A DNA stretch of 31,351 nt from Bacteroidales bacterium UBA3143 (lineage in GTDB: Bacteria > Bacteroidota > Bacteroidia > Bacteroidales > Dysgonomonadaceae). Where the stretch lies: NCBI GenBank assembly GCA_002364735.1, contig DEZB01000015.1:1-31351 (forward strand), read 5' to 3'. A program made the position numbers and the translations under genes. The notes below the pieces were generated by a model. The model did no database searches and was not told the origin of the DNA. It was given only the letters and a program-made list of their open reading frames with translations. Shown here in pieces: positions 16,562 to 24,161 of this stretch. Position 1 is the first letter of the stretch. The number at the start of each line of letters is the position of its first letter.

Positions 16562-17386
16562 CTATAAATATTTCTTTAGCATATCAGCCATTTCAATTTG
16601 AACTTTCTGTGCTTCTTTACCTGCAATTGAAGCGAAGTCCTCGCTATTGTCAGCATATATAATTGCACGTGAAGAATTAACTAATAGTCCGCAACTGCTA
16701 TTCATTCCAACTTTGCAAACCTCCTCTAAACTTCCCCCTTGAGCTCCTAAACCAGGAACTAACAAAAAATGATTTGGAGCAATTTCACGAACTCGTCCTA
16801 TAAGTTTTTCTTGTGTAGCTCCAACAACATACATCATTTGCTCATCTGAAGCCCATTCTTGTGATGTTCTTAATACTTTTTCAAATAAAGGTTCTCCATT
16901 AGCATCCTCTATTAACTGGAAATCTTGTGAGCCTACATTTGAGGTTAGTGCCAATAAGATAACCCATTTATTTTTGTTTATTAAAAAAGGTTGTACACTG
17001 TCTTTACCCATATAAGGAGCAACAGTAACTGCATCCATTTTAAGCTTATCGAAGAATGAACGAGCATACATTTCACTTGTATTTCCAATATCACCACGTT
17101 TAGCATCAGCAATCAAGAACATTTCTGGATAACGCTGCTTAATATAAGAAACTGTTTTTTCAAATGCTAACCAACCCTCTAATCCTAAAGCTTCGTAAAA
17201 TGCTAAGTTTGGTTTATAAGCTACACAGTATTTAGATGTTGCATTAATAATGGCTTTGTTAAATTCATAAACTGGATCATCAGAATCTAAAAGATGCTCT
17301 GGAATTTTTTTTATGTCGGTATCCAATCCTACACAAAGAAATGATTGTTTTTTATTTATTTGATTAATTAGCTCTTGCTTGGTCAT
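16562..17386 (-). CDS. pyrF: Orotidine 5'-phosphate decarboxylase
   Basis: A 274-aa cytosolic enzyme that decarboxylates OMP to UMP, the last step of de novo pyrimidine synthesis. The active-site cluster DAKRGDIGNT spans 94-103, with Asp94, Lys96 and Asp99. CVGLDTD (18-24) is the N-terminal substrate-binding strand. LLVPGLGAQGG further on forms the phosphate-binding region. The length and GNTSEMYA motif place it in the longer PyrF group (type 2, about 270 aa), not the 230-aa E. coli type. It lies 23 bases after prfA and 11 before the HD gene. Confidence 0.95.
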   Translation of the reverse strand: MTKQELINQINKKQSFLCVGLDTDIKKIPEHLLDSDDPVYEFNKAIINATSKYCVAYKPNLAFYEALGLEGWLAFEKTVSYIKQRYPEMFLIADAKRGDIGNTSEMYARSFFDKLKMDAVTVAPYMGKDSVQPFLINKNKWVILLALTSNVGSQDFQLIEDANGEPLFEKVLRTSQEWASDEQMMYVVGATQEKLIGRVREIAPNHFLLVPGLGAQGGSLEEVCKVGMNSSCGLLVNSSRAIIYADNSEDFASIAGKEAQKVQIEMADMLKKYL

Positions 17387-17409
17387 ATGTTTAGTTATTG
17401 AGTAGGAAT

Positions 17410-18495
17410 TTAGAGGTTAGCTTCTTTCATTTTTTCAGCATTCTCAGTAATAATTAATTGATTGATCATATCTTCAATATCACCATTCATAAACCCAGTT
17501 AAATTGTGAATGGTATGATTTATTCTATGATCTGTTACTCTACCTTGGGGATAATTGTAAGTTCGTATTTTAGCTGATCTATCCCCCGTAGAGACAAGAG
17601 ATTTTCTACGTAAAGCTATATCACCTTGAATTTTGTTAAGTTCAATATCATATAATCGAGAACGTAATATCTGCATTGCTAATTCTCTATTGTCAACCTG
17701 AGAACGACCTTGCTGACAAACTACTACAAGACCTGATGGTTTATGAGTAAGCTGTACTTTTGTTTCTACTTTATTGACATGTTGTCCACCAGCACCGCCA
17801 GAACGAGAGGTTTGCATTTCTACATCTGCCGGGTTTAATTCAAAATCAAACTCTTCTGCTTCAGGAAGCACTGCTATTGTTGCTGCAGAGGTATGCACTC
17901 TACCTTGTGTTTCAGTTGCTGGAACGCGTTGAACACGGTGAACACCAGATTCATATTTTAATATACCATAAACGCCATCTCCTTTAACCGTGAAAACAAT
18001 TTCTTTAAATCCACCTGAAGAGCCTTCGTTTAAACTTGTTATTTCAGTAGTCCAGCCTTTTGATTCACAAAACTTTGTGTACATTTTAAATAAATCACCC
18101 GCAAAAATTGCAGCTTCATCTCCACCTGTACCACCTCTAACTTCCACAATTACATTTTTATCATCTTCCGGATCAGAAGGTATAAGTAAGTATTTAATTT
18201 TTTCTTCTAATTGAGGTAATACATTGCTATATTCTGATAGTTCATCGTTTGCAAGTTGCCTCAATTCACTATCCGACTCATTTTCTAATATGTTTTTTGC
18301 CTCTTCTATTGAGTCATAGGCTTTTTTGTATTCATTCCTCGCATCAACAATCTTTTGAAGATCACTATATTCTTTATTAAGTTTTACATATCTCTTCATG
18401 TCCGATATGACATTTGGATCGGATATAAGTGTTCCAATCTCTTCAAATCTAACAATTAAGTGTTCTAATTTATTTAATAATGAATTTTCTTTCAT
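17410..18495 (-). CDS. prfA: Peptide chain release factor 1
   Basis: A 361-aa class I release factor that recognises UAA and UAG. The stop-codon tripeptide PAT is at 192-194 (RVPATETQGRVHTS), the RF1-type P-x-T rather than the SPF of RF2. The peptidyl-transferase GGQ motif is at 236-238 within SGGAGGQHVN. Full length, with no programmed frameshift (a property of prfB). It sits between purM (41 bases upstream) and pyrF (23 bases downstream); no prmC/hemK methylase follows it here. Confidence 0.97.
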   Translation of the reverse strand: MKENSLLNKLEHLIVRFEEIGTLISDPNVISDMKRYVKLNKEYSDLQKIVDARNEYKKAYDSIEEAKNILENESDSELRQLANDELSEYSNVLPQLEEKIKYLLIPSDPEDDKNVIVEVRGGTGGDEAAIFAGDLFKMYTKFCESKGWTTEITSLNEGSSGGFKEIVFTVKGDGVYGILKYESGVHRVQRVPATETQGRVHTSAATIAVLPEAEEFDFELNPADVEMQTSRSGGAGGQHVNKVETKVQLTHKPSGLVVVCQQGRSQVDNRELAMQILRSRLYDIELNKIQGDIALRRKSLVSTGDRSAKIRTYNYPQGRVTDHRINHTIHNLTGFMNGDIEDMINQLIITENAEKMKEANL

Positions 18496-18536
18496 ATATA
18501 TTTCTCTCAGTAATAAAATCGATAACTCTAATGTAA

Positions 18537-19706
18537 TTAATATGTAAATTCGCCAAACTCAGTTTGAATAAGCAAGCTTTTTGTACTTGATTCTTCTACA
18601 TACCCAACAATTTGAGCGTCTATATTAAATGATTTTGAAATATTAATTACTTTTTCCGCATATTCTTTAGGTAAATATATTTCCATTCGGTGTCCCATAT
18701 TAAAAACTTTATACATTTCTTCCCATTCAGTTTGGGATTGCTCTTGTATTAACTTAAATAGGGGAGGGATAGGGAACATATTGTTTTTGACAACTCGCAA
18801 TCCATCGTTTAGAAAATGCAGTATCTTAGTTTGTGCTCCGCCAGAACAATGAACCATACCATGAATTTTATATCTCAATTCTTTAAGTATGAGAGATATA
18901 ACTGGAGCGTAAGTGCGTGTGGGTGAAAGTAATAACTTTCCTGTATCTATACCTAAATCTTCAACCATATCGGTTAATTTCAAATTACCCGAATAAACAA
19001 GATCCGCAGGTATTGAAGAGTCATAACTTTCTGGGTATTTGTGTGATAGGTAGTTGTTGAATAGATCATGGCGTGCAGAAGTCAAACCGTTGCTGCCGAT
19101 TCCACCGTTATATTCTTTCTCATATGTAGATGTTCCTACTGAAGATAAACCGACTATAACATCTCCTGCTTGTATATTAGCATTATCTATGACATCGGTC
19201 CGTTTCATTCTGCATGTAACTGTACTGTCTACGATAATTGTACGTACTATATCTCCAACATCTGCAGTTTCTCCACCAGTTGGATAAACATTTACGCCCA
19301 AATTAGTAAGTTCGTCACATAATTCATTTGTGCCATTTATAATAGTTGAGATCACCTCACCAGGAATTAGATTTTTATTCCTGCCAATTGTTGATGATAA
19401 CAGAATATTATTTGTTGCACCAACGCATAATAAATCATCTATGTTCATGATAAGTGCATCTTGTGCAATACCTTTCCAAACAGAAATATCTCCAGTTTCT
19501 TTCCAATATACATAGGCTAAAGACGATTTAGTTCCAGCACCATCTGCGTGCATAATATTACAAAAGCTTGCATCTCCACCTAAGATATCGGGGATAATTT
19601 TACAAAATGCTTTTGGAAATATTCCTTTATCAATATTTTTTATAGCCTGGTGTACATCTTCTTTAGATGCTGAAACTCCTCGCATTCCATATCTCTGATT
19701 ACTCAT
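18537..19706 (-). CDS. purM: Phosphoribosylformylglycinamidine cyclo-ligase (AIR synthase), long form
   Basis: A 389-aa PurM-like protein. Family motifs are DGAGTK (55-60), MNIDDLLCVGA (87-97) and GGETADVGD (144-152), the ATP and FGAM-binding segments of the PurM/PurL superfamily. It is about 45 residues longer than E. coli PurM (345 aa), as in other Bacteroidota, where this form is annotated either as PurM or as an AIR-synthase-related protein. The expected reaction is ring closure of FGAM to AIR in purine synthesis. It leads a tight run with prfA, pyrF and the HD gene. A TATATTTG box is 27 bases upstream and a large inverted repeat lies further up. Confidence 0.85.
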   Translation of the reverse strand: MSNQRYGMRGVSASKEDVHQAIKNIDKGIFPKAFCKIIPDILGGDASFCNIMHADGAGTKSSLAYVYWKETGDISVWKGIAQDALIMNIDDLLCVGATNNILLSSTIGRNKNLIPGEVISTIINGTNELCDELTNLGVNVYPTGGETADVGDIVRTIIVDSTVTCRMKRTDVIDNANIQAGDVIVGLSSVGTSTYEKEYNGGIGSNGLTSARHDLFNNYLSHKYPESYDSSIPADLVYSGNLKLTDMVEDLGIDTGKLLLSPTRTYAPVISLILKELRYKIHGMVHCSGGAQTKILHFLNDGLRVVKNNMFPIPPLFKLIQEQSQTEWEEMYKVFNMGHRMEIYLPKEYAEKVINISKSFNIDAQIVGYVEESSTKSLLIQTEFGEFTY

Positions 19707-19732
19707 TTCTTATACAGTTTATTTATTCAATG

Positions 19733-19740
19733 CAAATATA
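19733..19740 (-). promoter_or_regulatory. Candidate -7 box for purM-prfA-pyrF-HD
   Basis: TATATTTG on the minus strand fits TAnnTTTG, 27 bases before the purM ATG. No TTG is found at -33, so an activator could be needed. Upstream, three 10-base units beginning CGnTTT or CGATTT (19741-19770) are in phase with one DNA turn. Confidence 0.5.
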
Positions 19741-19779
19741 CGATTTATATCGTTTTTATTCGTTTATTTGTATAACAAA

Positions 19780-19828
19780 TGCATTATCAAATTTACCATA
19801 ATGACTATTATGTTTAATTGATAATGCA
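19780..19828. repeat. Nested 49-base inverted repeat upstream of purM
   Basis: TGCATTATCAA (19780-19790) is the exact reverse complement of TTGATAATGCA (19818-19828). Inside it, CATAAT (19797-19802) pairs with ATTATG (19807-19812) around GACT. It lies between the TPR-gene terminator and the purM -7 box and carries no T-run, so it looks regulatory or like a small inserted element rather than a terminator. Confidence 0.7.
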
Positions 19829-19874
19829 GTCTTACAATACCCCTTCTTCTATTATATTAATAGTAATAAATCAT

Positions 19875-19906
19875 AAAAGAGTGATGTAAATTTACACCAC
19901 TCTTTT
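19875..19906 (-). terminator. Rho-independent terminator after the TPR gene
   Basis: Arms AAAAGAGTG (19875-19883) and CACTCTTTT (19898-19906) flank TGTAAA/TTTACA with one A-C mismatch, making a long stem. On the minus strand it ends in TTTT, and on the plus strand in TTTTTTTT, so it may work both ways. It lies 54 bases after the TPR stop and insulates purM. Confidence 0.75.
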
Positions 19907-19959
19907 TTTTATAACTTGCGTTTAATGATTATTCCTTATCAAAAAACGATGTTAAATTA

Positions 19960-21231
19960 TTATTGGTTTGTTCCAAGTTCTATTTCTATTGCATCAAGTT
20001 CTTTGGATTTATCTACTCCCAAGTTACTCAAATTATAATATACATTTTGAAGCTTAATTAAAGCACTTTTTATTGTAGATTCATCAGCTTCTCTTGCTTT
20101 GAGGTTTTTAGAAAACTTCTCTAAATGTGGCAATGCTAACATATAGAATTCAACAGTTTTTTTGTCATTCTCTGCCTGAACTTTGCGGTCTGTTATTTGG
20201 GCTGAACTATCTTTGAGATTTTGTGCTTGAAGAATGTAATTAACTGCAAGACCTTCCATTGCACGTTCACAATTTTCATCTTGAGCTAATGCCTTTTTAT
20301 ATTCTTCTTCAGCTTTACCAAATTCATCTTTTTCTGCATACAAAGCAGCTTTCACACTATTTAGATCACAAGAATTGCTTGGATCGTTAGCAATAGCTTG
20401 GTCTAAATAATTCATAGCTTTTTCATTTTCTCCCTGACGAATATATACATTAATCAAATTGGGAATAAAGTATTTACTCTTTGGAAATTTAGAAGCTCCT
20501 ACATTTAGAGTCTCCATATAATTAACTGTGTCGCCTGATTGAATATATTCACTTGCTAATAATTCGTACAAGTCACTCTCTTGATAAGCGCTATTTTCAA
20601 TAAAAGGCTCATCAATAGCACGTTTAATAAGTTTTAAAGCTCTATCATGATTCTCATCTTGAATAGCTGTTATAATCGCATAATACTTAATAGTTTGATA
20701 AGTACTATCAATTACAAAATCATCTTTATCTTCAAATAAAGGAAGTTTTGGTATTTCCCAATAAATTTCAAAAAATTTTGAAGCATCCTTATAATTTTGT
20801 TTTTCATTAAAATGAATACCACCATTAATATAATAGGGATGATTCGCTTTTAAAATAGAAGCTATATCTTTTCTAACTCTATTTCTAATCCGCCCTTTAG
20901 AATCTGGTAACTCAGCAAGAGAATCAGCTTTAAGATATGGACCATATGACTCTAATAATCCTTTATACATTGCATCTGTATTCGGGTTTTTATTAAGCAT
21001 TTCTTTTGTTCTTTCAATATCAAAAGCTTTGTTACCTATATCTCCTGACAGTTTCCAAGCTTCTGGATCATCTTTAGTATCTTCATTTTCAAGCGCTTGT
21101 TTGATTAGTACACGTGCTTCATTTAGATCATCACTCTTTAATGATCTGCTTGCGTCTTTAACAACCCCTTTTTGTGCACATGCAACTAACGAAAAAGTGG
21201 TTATTAAACTGAGGATTAAAAATTTTCTCAT
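19960..21231 (-). CDS. TPR-repeat lipoprotein
   Basis: A 423-aa exported protein. The N-terminus has a hydrophobic stretch ending in LVAC with Cys18, a lipobox, so it is probably lipidated; signal peptidase I cleavage nearby is the alternative. The residues after Cys (AQKG) lack the acidic surface-export signal of Bacteroidota, so a periplasm-facing location is more likely. Tetratricopeptide repeats are clearest at about 254-287 and 288-321, with degenerate helical pairs before them, implying a protein-binding scaffold. The partner is unknown. It follows gyrA by 85 bases with no obvious promoter between, and is followed by a strong terminator. Confidence 0.82.
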   Translation of the reverse strand: MRKFLILSLITTFSLVACAQKGVVKDASRSLKSDDLNEARVLIKQALENEDTKDDPEAWKLSGDIGNKAFDIERTKEMLNKNPNTDAMYKGLLESYGPYLKADSLAELPDSKGRIRNRVRKDIASILKANHPYYINGGIHFNEKQNYKDASKFFEIYWEIPKLPLFEDKDDFVIDSTYQTIKYYAIITAIQDENHDRALKLIKRAIDEPFIENSAYQESDLYELLASEYIQSGDTVNYMETLNVGASKFPKSKYFIPNLINVYIRQGENEKAMNYLDQAIANDPSNSCDLNSVKAALYAEKDEFGKAEEEYKKALAQDENCERAMEGLAVNYILQAQNLKDSSAQITDRKVQAENDKKTVEFYMLALPHLEKFSKNLKAREADESTIKSALIKLQNVYYNLSNLGVDKSKELDAIEIELGTNQ

Positions 21232-21316
21232 ATCATTCTAATTTTAAAATAGATTAATTAGTGTTTCTGTTAATTCTTACTTATATTGTTTGACTTTGTT
21301 TTTGTAAATAGTTTAA

Positions 21317-23908
21317 TTAATCTTCCAATTCATTTTCTGTTTCACTATCTAAATCTGACGTGAAGTCATTATTATCAGAAGTTGCGTCCATTTCATTGTT
21401 TTCTAAAATGGTTTCATCAATTATAAGATCGATTTCATCATCTTCTTGTGCATCAACTTTACAAACAGATGCGATTTCATCGTTACGCTTGTCTAAATTT
21501 ATAAGACGTACTCCTTGAGTGGCACGACCCATGGTGCGAATATCGGAAATATTTAAACGTATGGTTATTCCAGATTTATTAATAATCATTAAATCATGAT
21601 TATCTGAAACACTTTTAATAGACACCAGTTTGCCTGTTTTTTCTGTAACATTAAGTGTTCTAACACCTTTACCTCCTCTGTTAGTAATTCTATAGACAGG
21701 TTCACCATCTTCATCATTCAATCTTGTACGTTTGCCATAACCTTTTTCAGATACTACAAGAATTGTTTCTTCAGAAGCAGCATCCATACAAATCATTCCA
21801 ATAACTTCATCATTTTCGTCATCCAATCGCATACCTATCACTCCAGTAGCAGTCCTTCCCATTGCTCTAACTTTGGTTTCGTTGAAACGAATTGCACGTC
21901 CATTTCTATTGGCTAAGATAACATCTTTTTTGCCATTTGTCATGCGTACAGAAATCACTTCGTCATCATCTTTCAGCGATATGGCAATAACACCATTTTG
22001 TCTTGGTCTTGAGTATGCTTCTAAAAGAGTTTTTTTCACTATACCTCTTTTAGTGCTGAAAATAAGATAATTAGAATTTAAATATTCAATATCTTCGAGT
22101 TCTTTAACTCTCACAAAAGCTGTAACGGTATCATCTGAGTCTATATTCAATAAATTTTGGATTGCACGACCTTTTGAGTTTTTAGAACCCTCGGGCAGCT
22201 CATATACACGTAACCAATAGCATTTACCTTTTTGTGTGAAAAACAGCATATAGTTATGCATAGATGCAGGATAGATAAATTCAACAAAATCCTCATCCCT
22301 CGTTTCGGAGCCCCTTGCTCCTACACCACCCCTATTTTGGGTTCGGAACTCAGTTAAAGGAGTTCGCTTTATGTATCCCAAGTGCGAAATAGTAATAATC
22401 ATTTCGTCATCAGAGTAAAAATCCTCAGGATTTAACTCTTCCGAAGAGAATATTATTTCTGAACGTCGCACGTCACCATATTTGTCTCTAATAACAATGA
22501 GTTCATCCTTAATAACTTGCATACACAATTCTTCATTATTAAGAATTTCATTTAAGTGAGTGATTAATTTTTGAATTTCATCGTACTCTCCATGTAGCTT
22601 ATCTTGCTCAAGACCTGTAAGTTGTCTTAATCGCATTTCGACTATTGCACGTGATTGTATTTCTGTTAGTTCAAATCTTTCAATTAAACGTTGTATGGCT
22701 TCTTGTGGATTCTTCGATCCACGAATAATTGCAATGACTTCGTCAATATTGTCAGAAGCAATAATTAATCCTTCCAAGATATGTGCTCTTTCTTCAGCTT
22801 TTCTCAAGTCAAACTGAGTTCTTCGTATAACAACGTCGTGACGATGATCTACGAAATGAGTAATCATATCTTTAAGGTTGAGCATCTTAGGACGACCATT
22901 GACTAATGCAATATTATTGATACTAAATGAAGACTGCAATGCAGTCATTTTGTACAATTTATTTAAGATTACATTAGCGTTTGCATCGCGTTTCACATCA
23001 ACAACAATACGCATACCATTACGGTCCGATTCATCGTTGACATTAGATATACCATCTATTCGTTTTTCAACAACAAGATTTGCAATATTCTTTATAAGGT
23101 CTGATTTATTTACAAGATAGGGAATTTCAGTTACAACAATCTTATCCTGATTTTTAAAGGTCTCTATCTCTGCTCTACCACGCATAACAATACGTCCGCG
23201 ACCAGTCTTGAATGCTTCTTCAACACCTTTATAACCATATATAAAACCTCCAGTTGGAAAATCAGGAGCTTTTATATGTTGCATCAATTCGTCGATATCA
23301 ATTTCTCTATCATCTATATAGGCAACAATACCATTAATAATTTCAGTTAAATTATGAGGGGCCATATTAGTGGCCATACCAACTGCTATTCCAGATGCTC
23401 CATTAATGAGAAGATTAGGAACACGAGTTGGCAGAACTGTTGGCTCGTTAAGTGTATCGTCGAAGTTAAGTTGAAAGTCAACTGTTTCTTTTTCAATATC
23501 GCGCAACATTTCCTCGGATAGTTTATTCAAGCGAGCTTCTGTATATCTCATTGCCGCAGGACTGTCACCATCAACGCTACCCATATTTCCTTGTCCATCT
23601 ACGAGCATATACCTCATGCTCCAATGTTGTGCTAAACGCACCATGGCATTATAAACAGATGAATCACCATGAGGATGATATTTACCCAATACTTCACCCA
23701 CAATTCTGGCCGATTTCTTATGTGGTTTATCAGATGCATTATTCAGTTCGTGCATACCAAAAAGGATGCGTCTGTGAACAGGTTTAAAACCATCTCTTAC
23801 ATCTGGCAGTGCGCGTGAAACAATAACCGACATCGAATAATCGATATAGGCAGATTTCATTTCGTCTGCGATATTTATCTTTATGATTCTATCTTCTCTT
23901 TCCTCCAT
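21317..23908 (-). CDS. gyrA: DNA gyrase subunit A
   Basis: An 863-aa subunit of the type II topoisomerase that introduces negative supercoils. The catalytic Tyr122 is in AAMRYTEARL. The quinolone region GDSSVYN (81-87) aligns with E. coli numbering and has Ser83 and Asn87. The GyrA box QNRGGVG (524-530) marks it as gyrase rather than ParC. Six beta-pinwheel blades follow, then an acidic tail of about 45 residues rich in Asp and Glu. It has its own candidate promoter (24013-24044) after the secA terminator, and the TPR lipoprotein gene follows. Confidence 0.96.
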   Translation of the reverse strand: MEEREDRIIKINIADEMKSAYIDYSMSVIVSRALPDVRDGFKPVHRRILFGMHELNNASDKPHKKSARIVGEVLGKYHPHGDSSVYNAMVRLAQHWSMRYMLVDGQGNMGSVDGDSPAAMRYTEARLNKLSEEMLRDIEKETVDFQLNFDDTLNEPTVLPTRVPNLLINGASGIAVGMATNMAPHNLTEIINGIVAYIDDREIDIDELMQHIKAPDFPTGGFIYGYKGVEEAFKTGRGRIVMRGRAEIETFKNQDKIVVTEIPYLVNKSDLIKNIANLVVEKRIDGISNVNDESDRNGMRIVVDVKRDANANVILNKLYKMTALQSSFSINNIALVNGRPKMLNLKDMITHFVDHRHDVVIRRTQFDLRKAEERAHILEGLIIASDNIDEVIAIIRGSKNPQEAIQRLIERFELTEIQSRAIVEMRLRQLTGLEQDKLHGEYDEIQKLITHLNEILNNEELCMQVIKDELIVIRDKYGDVRRSEIIFSSEELNPEDFYSDDEMIITISHLGYIKRTPLTEFRTQNRGGVGARGSETRDEDFVEFIYPASMHNYMLFFTQKGKCYWLRVYELPEGSKNSKGRAIQNLLNIDSDDTVTAFVRVKELEDIEYLNSNYLIFSTKRGIVKKTLLEAYSRPRQNGVIAISLKDDDEVISVRMTNGKKDVILANRNGRAIRFNETKVRAMGRTATGVIGMRLDDENDEVIGMICMDAASEETILVVSEKGYGKRTRLNDEDGEPVYRITNRGGKGVRTLNVTEKTGKLVSIKSVSDNHDLMIINKSGITIRLNISDIRTMGRATQGVRLINLDKRNDEIASVCKVDAQEDDEIDLIIDETILENNEMDATSDNNDFTSDLDSETENELED

Positions 23909-24012
23909 ATAATTCTATGTTATACTTTCGATGTTTTTGAGAATATCAAAAACAGCTATCAATATGAAATTGAGTTAATTACTATAATATTTTTTACACT
24001 TTTAAAACTCCA

Positions 24013-24044
24013 CTAAGGTACAGCTTTTGTTTGAATTTAACAAA
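24013..24044 (-). promoter_or_regulatory. Candidate gyrA promoter
   Basis: On the minus strand, TTTG (24041-24044) and TACCTTAG (24013-24020) are spaced by 20 bases; the -7 box differs from TAnnTTTG by one base. The predicted leader is about 100 bases. Placement between the secA terminator and gyrA supports it. Confidence 0.5.
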
Positions 24045-24102
24045 AAAAATAGCGGTCGATTTGAGTAAAACAAGCTACTTTTAAATCATACATCAAATCA
24101 TG

Positions 24103-24137
24103 AAAAAGGGAGAAAGAAATATTATTCTTAACTCCCT
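24103..24137 (-). terminator. Terminator after secA
   Basis: On the minus strand AGGGAG pairs with CTCCCT (plus-strand positions 24132-24137 and 24107-24112), with a loop of 19 bases, followed by TTTTTC. It begins 25 bases after the secA stop and separates secA from gyrA. Confidence 0.6.
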
Positions 24138-24161
24138 ATTCTTATCAATTCACACCTTATT

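Noticed and set aside
23648..23650. GyrA Asn87 as an acquired resistance mutation
   Set aside because: Nothing in the sequence shows it was acquired; it may be the ancestral residue of the lineage, so it is reported only as a natural variant to compare.
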